Of a DNA stretch of 20,732 bases, positions 16,393 to 20,732 are shown piece by piece; the stretch's first letter is position 1, and every line of letters starts with the position of its first letter. Below the pieces are notes generated by a model. The model was not told the DNA's origin and searched no databases. It worked only from the letters and a program-made list of their open reading frames with translations. The position numbers were made by a program, and so were the translations under genes. Origin of the DNA: Bacillota bacterium (lineage in GTDB: Bacteria > Bacillota > Clostridia > Acetivibrionales > DSM-1351); assembly GCA_023433945.1 (NCBI GenBank), contig JAEYTP010000044.1, positions 1 to 20,732 on the forward strand, in the 5' to 3' direction.

Positions 16393-17544
16393 TTATGCCT
16401 CCTCCTTTTTGCTGTTTAACTCAATTTGTATATTTTGTTCACCCTCAGTAGACTTATCTTCATTTTTCTTTTTACGCAATTTTATTACTCTTCCTATTGC
16501 TACCTTCATTATCATTGCAAATGCAGAGAAGTATATGATTACCGCAATTACAACATCAATTATCTCCGGCTTAAAGCCATGCAGACTTGCCAGTGTACCA
16601 CCTCTTTGGATATACGATACAAAAATAGCTGAGAATATTGTACCTATAGGATTTGAATTTCCTAGAAGTGCAACCGCTATACCATTAAATCCGTTTGCCG
16701 CTATTACATTTATTGGCTCATATGTCATACTGCTGCCTGATATCGTTGATGGTGCCAGTATTGCAAAAGCACCTCCAAGTCCCGAAAGTGCACCAGCTAT
16801 AGCCATTGTAATAATAATGTTTCGCTTACCATTCATTCCAGCATATATACTTGCATGTTTATTATAACCGGTGGCTTTAAGTTCATATCCAAAAATAGTT
16901 CTGTTAAGTAATATAAACAGCAGAACTGCAATTGCTACTGCAAAGAATATAGAAATATTTGCACTCGAACTTTGTATACCCAGAGAAGGTATCTGGGCTG
17001 AATCTGGTAAATAAGCAGTTCTGGTCTTTGTTGACACATACATTATTCCGTTACTTTGAACAAGCATATCAACGAGATACATACCTATATAGTTGAACAT
17101 TATTGATGTAATAACCTCATTAACATTGAGAAGTGCTTTAAACAAACCTGGGATTAATCCCCATATAAGTCCTCCCACCATTCCGGCAAGAATACATACT
17201 AACCAATGGATACCTGCGGGAAGCTCCCACATAAAGCCTACATAAAGAGCAAAGAACATACCCATTGTATATTGTCCGGATGCTCCTATATTAAACATCC
17301 CCATTTTAAACGCAAAGCCAACTGAAAGCCCTGTCATAAGTATTGGTGTAGCAAAATAAAGTACATCACCGACTCTGCCTAAGCCCCCTGACAGTACTTT
17401 GTTAAAGCCTGCAACGGCATTAGCTGGACTTGCAAAAGCCATTACAATAAAACCTACTAACAGGCCTAGAATGATAGCTATTAGTGAAGCAGAAAATGAT
17501 GAGAAGCTTTTGCTCTGTGTTATTCTTTTAAGATTATTATACAT
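16393..17544 (-). CDS. BMP-family nucleoside ABC importer, permease subunit 1 (NupP-like)
   Basis: This 383-residue membrane protein has about eight to ten helices. Motifs include FKMGMFNIGASGQYTMG (the counterpart of the NIGxxG loop in the partner permease), NEVITSIMFNYIG and ATGYNKHASIYAGMN in the coupling region. The C-terminal tail (about 352-383) is highly charged and cytoplasmic, longer than in the partner. Its start overlaps the end of the ATPase gene by 8 bases, indicating coupled translation, and a GAGGTGG ribosome site precedes the ATG. Confidence 0.92.
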   Translation of the reverse strand: MYNNLKRITQSKSFSSFSASLIAIILGLLVGFIVMAFASPANAVAGFNKVLSGGLGRVGDVLYFATPILMTGLSVGFAFKMGMFNIGASGQYTMGMFFALYVGFMWELPAGIHWLVCILAGMVGGLIWGLIPGLFKALLNVNEVITSIMFNYIGMYLVDMLVQSNGIMYVSTKTRTAYLPDSAQIPSLGIQSSSANISIFFAVAIAVLLFILLNRTIFGYELKATGYNKHASIYAGMNGKRNIIITMAIAGALSGLGGAFAILAPSTISGSSMTYEPINVIAANGFNGIAVALLGNSNPIGTIFSAIFVSYIQRGGTLASLHGFKPEIIDVVIAVIIYFSAFAMIMKVAIGRVIKLRKKKNEDKSTEGEQNIQIELNSKKEEA

Positions 17545-19084
17545 TTTGCACCACCTCTACCACGTTTCTTTTAGCACCAGACATATATAATCCAAGCTCC
17601 TGTGGAGTAGTGTCAGCTGGTTTAAATTCGCCTACTATTTCTCCCTCATACATTACAAGAATTCTATCACTTACATTCAAAACTTCATCCAATTCTAATG
17701 ACATTAGCAAAATAGCTTTGCCAGCATCCCTAGCTTTGATTAACTGCTTATGAATATATTCGATAGCACCTATATCCAAGCCCCTAGTAGGCTGAACTGC
17801 TACCAAAAGCTTGTGTTCTTTGTCCATCTCTCTCGCTATAATAGCCTTTTGCTGATTGCCGCCCGACATTGTTCTTGTCATGGTTTCAGCTCCTTGGCTA
17901 CTTCTAACGTCATATTGTTCAACTAATTTATTGCAATATTCTCTTACAGCCTTCTTACGGATAAAGCTTGCTTTTTCAAAATCCGGTTGCCAATATCTTT
18001 GCAGTACCATATTCTCTTCCAGGGAATAATCCAGCACCAAACCGTGCTTTTGTCTATCTTCTGGGATATGACTCATTCCCGCCTTTGAACGTGAACGTAT
18101 AGTCGCTTTTGTTATATCATTTCCTATAAGGTTGATTTTCCCAGCACTAGGTTTCTCTAAACCTGTAATAGCCGAAATAAGTTCTGTTTGTCCATTTCCA
18201 TCAATACCCGCTATGCAAACAATTTCACCAGTCCTTACATTGAAAGAAACATCTTTTACAGCATTTTGGTTCTTATGTATTTTGGAGGGTACAGTTACTT
18301 TATCGACCGATAACACAACTTCGCCGGGTTCTTTTTCAGCCTTATCAACCTTAAAAGCAACATTTCTTCCTACCATCATGTTTGACAGTGCATCCTTGGT
18401 AGTAGAATTAATGTCTACTGTACCAATGCATTTTCCTTTTCTAAGTACAGTGCACCTGTCAGCTACTGCCATAATTTCATTAAGCTTATGTGTAATAAAT
18501 AGAATTGACTTCCCCTCATTTGCAAAGCCCCGTAAGATTCCCATAAGCTCTTCTATCTCTTGAGGTGTAAGTACTGCAGTAGGTTCGTCGAATATGAGTA
18601 TATCGTTGTCCCTATATAGCATCTTTATTATTTCAACGCGTTGTTGCATTCCTACCGATATTTCCTCAACAAGTGCGTCTGGATTCAACTTTAGTCCATA
18701 TTGCTCACTAAGAGCAATAATCTTTTCTCTTGCCTTTTTTCTTTGTAGAAATCCCATTTTGTTTGGCTCTATACCTAAAATAATATTTTCGAGGACTGTA
18801 AATATCTCTACTAACTTAAAGTGCTGATGCACCATTCCGATACCTAGCTTATTTGCATCATTGGGATTATTAATTTTTACGCTTTCTCCGTTTATTCTGA
18901 TTTCTCCCTCATCAGCTTGATACAATCCAAATAGAATGCTCATTAAGGTTGATTTTCCTGCACCGTTTTCTCCTAACAGGGCATGGATTTCACCTTTTTT
19001 TAACCTCAAATTTATATCATCGTTTGCTATAATCCCAGGAAATCTCTTTGTTATATTTAGCATTTCAACAATATAGTTTTCCAT
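17537..19084 (-). CDS. BMP-family nucleoside ABC importer, dual ATPase subunit (NupO-like)
   Basis: Two fused nucleotide-binding domains total 515 residues, the usual size for sugar/nucleoside-type (RbsA-like) ATPases. The first domain is intact: Walker A GENGAGKST (38-46), signature SVGMQQ (143-148), Walker B LIFDEPT (163-169) and switch H199. The second is degenerate: GIDGNGQT (293-300) lacks the Walker A lysine, the Walker B acid is replaced (VAVQPTRGLD), and the switch histidine is lost (LMSLELDE), though its signature MSGGNQQ is good. One active site per pair is common in this family. The ribosome site GAGAGGG precedes the ATG. It lies 177 bases after the lipoprotein gene and overlaps permease 1. 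Confidence 0.95.
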   Translation of the reverse strand: MENYIVEMLNITKRFPGIIANDDINLRLKKGEIHALLGENGAGKSTLMSILFGLYQADEGEIRINGESVKINNPNDANKLGIGMVHQHFKLVEIFTVLENIILGIEPNKMGFLQRKKAREKIIALSEQYGLKLNPDALVEEISVGMQQRVEIIKMLYRDNDILIFDEPTAVLTPQEIEELMGILRGFANEGKSILFITHKLNEIMAVADRCTVLRKGKCIGTVDINSTTKDALSNMMVGRNVAFKVDKAEKEPGEVVLSVDKVTVPSKIHKNQNAVKDVSFNVRTGEIVCIAGIDGNGQTELISAITGLEKPSAGKINLIGNDITKATIRSRSKAGMSHIPEDRQKHGLVLDYSLEENMVLQRYWQPDFEKASFIRKKAVREYCNKLVEQYDVRSSQGAETMTRTMSGGNQQKAIIAREMDKEHKLLVAVQPTRGLDIGAIEYIHKQLIKARDAGKAILLMSLELDEVLNVSDRILVMYEGEIVGEFKPADTTPQELGLYMSGAKRNVVEVVQNV

Positions 19085-19160
19085 TTTACCCTCTCTTTGC
19101 GTTCTAATTTATTAAGCCGTGATAAATATTATTGCTGCTAATCTATTGCTCAATGAAATT

Positions 19161-19193
19161 TATAGGGGAAAGGCTTATTGCCAATCCCCTATA
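19161..19193 (-). other. Intercistronic stem-loop between lipoprotein and ATPase genes
   Basis: A 9-bp outer stem (19161-19169 with 19185-19193, TATAGGGGA/TCCCCTATA), a 2x2 internal loop and a GGC/GCC tip lie in the 177-base gap. There is no T tract after it on the minus strand, so it is more likely an RNA-stability or processing element than a full terminator. Such elements often keep binding-protein mRNA above that of the membrane subunits. Confidence 0.6.
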
Positions 19194-19261
19194 TGTTGTT
19201 TGTAATATAGCTAATAAATCAATTTCATTAATCCACATTAAATAATGGATACCTTATACTA

Positions 19262-20407
19262 CTATCTAACAGTAACTTTAACCTTCTTTAGATTCAATGA
19301 ACCTGTGAGCTCGTCTGCTGTTGCAACACCCTTGCTATCAGCAACTTTAATTTCACGTATTATTTTAACGTTACCATCTGATATTGACTTATATAATACA
19401 TCATAATCAGCTTTTGTAAACTTATTGAATCTATCAAAAGCATTTGCTTTTTCATCACCAATAACAATTGTTGGAAGTCCTACTCCATCATTAGAAGCAT
19501 TTAAAACGGTAGTTGTTCCTGCATACTTCTCAAAATCTTTTGTCTTGTATATAGATGTAAGAACCTGAATTACTGACTCTCCAAGACCCTTTGTAGCTGA
19601 TGTTATAACGGTTTCACTATCATATCTTTGGTCAACGTCAACACCAATAACCTTCTTACCTGCTTCTTTAGCTGCTGACATAACGCTCTTACCTACTGAT
19701 CCTCCACAACCAAAAATAACTTCTGTGCCTTCTTGATACATAGTCTTTGCTGTAGCTTTATTTGTATCATTCTCAGCAAAATCACCTGTGTAATGGTATG
19801 TAACAGGAACAGCTCCATCAGCAAATCCAAGCTCTGCTGCCGCTGCTTCTATACCTTGAAGGTATCCATAACCAAAAGCCTGAACCGCTGGTACAGACAT
19901 ACCACCCATAAATCCAAGACTCTTATATCCGTCTTTCACTGCAGCATACCCTGCCATATAACCTGATTGTTCTTCTGCATATGTAATACTTGCAACATTA
20001 GATTTAGTCTCATATGTCTTGTAATCAGCTGTATGTGGCATACCATCTAGTAGTATGAACTTAACTTCAGGATATTTTGTCTGTGCTTCATAAACTGCAA
20101 CTTCAAATAGATAACCAGGAGTTACTACAACCTTAGCTCCACCTGCAACCGCAAGATCAATTGACGCAAGGTACCCGGTATCTGATGCTTCTTCTGGCTT
20201 GTAATACTTGTGAGTAATCTTATTTTCTTCAGCAAATTTAACTACACCTTCCCAAGCCCCTTGGTTAAATGACTTATCATCGATATTACCCTTGTCCGTA
20301 ATAAGAGCAATCTCAAAACCATCGGATGAACTACCGGATCCGCAACCTGGCAATAGCATTGTCATTGCTAAAGCACAAATAATCAATACTGACCAAAACT
20401 TTTTCAT
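19262..20407 (-). CDS. BMP-family substrate-binding lipoprotein (PnrA/NupN-like)
   Basis: The protein has 381 residues when started at ATG 20407 (MKKFWSVL), which has AGGAGG 10 bases upstream and begins a normal lipoprotein signal; an in-frame start 63 bases further upstream has neither. The lipobox LLPGC puts the lipidated cysteine at position 22. BMP-family features are DKGNIDDKSFNQGAWEG near the N-terminus, EEQSGYMAGYAA, and FGCGGSVGKSVMSAAKEAG followed by VIGVDVDQ, which contributes to the ligand pocket in PnrA-type purine-nucleoside receptors. It captures the ligand outside the membrane and hands it to the two permeases. First gene of the operon. Purine nucleosides are the likeliest ligand by family; the sequence alone does not settle it. 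Confidence 0.94.
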   Translation of the reverse strand: MKKFWSVLIICALAMTMLLPGCGSGSSSDGFEIALITDKGNIDDKSFNQGAWEGVVKFAEENKITHKYYKPEEASDTGYLASIDLAVAGGAKVVVTPGYLFEVAVYEAQTKYPEVKFILLDGMPHTADYKTYETKSNVASITYAEEQSGYMAGYAAVKDGYKSLGFMGGMSVPAVQAFGYGYLQGIEAAAAELGFADGAVPVTYHYTGDFAENDTNKATAKTMYQEGTEVIFGCGGSVGKSVMSAAKEAGKKVIGVDVDQRYDSETVITSATKGLGESVIQVLTSIYKTKDFEKYAGTTTVLNASNDGVGLPTIVIGDEKANAFDRFNKFTKADYDVLYKSISDGNVKIIREIKVADSKGVATADELTGSLNLKKVKVTVR

Positions 20408-20626
20408 ACTTTTGTATCCTCCTGTTATTTTTTGTTGTACGTATAAAGATATCTTATCACTAAAAGGCAAAAAAATAAACCATAAAGTAGCATGTTTTAA
20501 TATATATATACTTCTTTACAGTACTTACCATATTTTCTGCCAATCTGATTGTTCCATTTGTATTTACATGGTTACTGTCATGAAAACACATGTTATTAAA
20601 CGTTAATAGTATGTTATAACGCAAAA
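20408..20626 (-). promoter_or_regulatory. Leader region of the BMP importer operon
   Basis: About 220 bases separate the rRNA terminator from the lipoprotein start. It is AT-rich with a (TA)n run near 20502-20511. A weak extended -10 (TGATAAGAT, minus strand, near 20450) is the best promoter guess. I looked for a purine-riboswitch core and did not find one. Confidence 0.3.
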
Positions 20627-20657
20627 CAAGACCCCATGCTATTAACATGAGGTCTTG
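20627..20657 (-). terminator. Terminator of the rRNA operon
   Basis: A 12-bp stem with one G-U pair (20627-20638 with 20646-20657, CAAGACC..CATG) and a 7-base loop is followed on the minus strand by TTTTGC. It lies just after the 5S rRNA 3' end. Confidence 0.88.
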
Positions 20658-20663
20658 ATATAA

Positions 20664-20732
20664 ATCTGGCAGATTCCTACTTTCCCAGGTCGTCTCCAAC
20701 CAAGTATCATCGGCACTAGGATGCTTAACTGC
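20664..20732 (-). rRNA. rrf: 5S ribosomal RNA, 3' portion (continues beyond the window)
   Basis: Read on the minus strand, this matches the conserved 3' half of bacterial 5S rRNA: GCAGTTAAGC, then GTGCCGATGATACTTGG, GGAGACGACC and TGGGAAAGTAGG, ending ATCTGCCAGAT. The 3' limit (about 20664) is estimated from the closing helix. The 5' part lies outside the window, presumably preceded by 23S/16S genes. Confidence 0.92.

Noticed and set aside
20408..20626. Purine riboswitch upstream of the nucleoside importer
   Set aside because: A fragment resembling AATATGG is present (minus strand), but the TTTCTACC-type core and the pairing of the three helices are missing.
20460..20699. Minus-strand open frame across the rRNA terminator and 5S gene
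   Set aside because: Its first part is 5S rRNA sequence and it crosses a strong terminator; not a protein gene.

Overview
The window looks like chromosomal DNA from a low-GC Gram-positive anaerobe of the class Clostridia, possibly a Ruminiclostridium-like, plant-polymer-associated lineage. The grounds are strong AGGAGG-type ribosome sites, AT-rich spacers, a GHKL/LytTR two-component pair, an S-layer-homology (SLH) anchored surface protein and an NPCBM/Ig-like secreted protein. The genus is an inference; no species marker beyond a 5S rRNA fragment is present.

Layout. (1) Bases 1-700: the 3' end of a sodium:amino-acid symporter (NSS family) and its 33-residue MetS-like small subunit, closed by a terminator. 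(2) 743-2605, minus strand: a DNA-damage pair, an SRAP (YedK/HMCES-type) protein followed 33 bases later by a Y-family polymerase (DinB). (3) 2694-4742, minus strand: a LytTR response regulator followed by a GHKL histidine kinase. (4) 4743-5035: a divergent control region with two 11-base direct repeats exactly 20 bases apart, just upstream of a promoter. (5) 5036-13450, plus strand: a 68-residue cysteine-containing protein of unknown function and a 2709-residue modular surface protein (signal peptide, beta-helix, four ~157-residue repeats, second beta-helix, Listeria-Bacteroides repeats of exactly 77 residues, MBG, Ig-like, three SLH). (6) 13533-13570: a bidirectional terminator, then a convergent secreted protein with duplicated Ig-like/NPCBM modules (13598-15094, minus). 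(7) 15423-20407, minus strand: a complete BMP-type nucleoside ABC importer (lipoprotein, dual ATPase, two permeases). (8) 20627-20732: a terminator and the 3' part of a 5S rRNA gene, the end of an rRNA operon that continues past the window.

How it may work together. The most coherent candidate system is block 3-5. A membrane kinase and LytTR regulator are divergent from a small Cys protein and a giant S-layer-anchored protein, and a LytTR-like tandem operator sits directly upstream of the latter's promoter. I infer that the two-component system switches expression of the surface protein; the role of the 68-residue protein is unknown. In hand-counted 60-base samples this block reads richer in G+C than its flanks, so it may be an acquired cassette. 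The other regions are ordinary housekeeping or stress functions.
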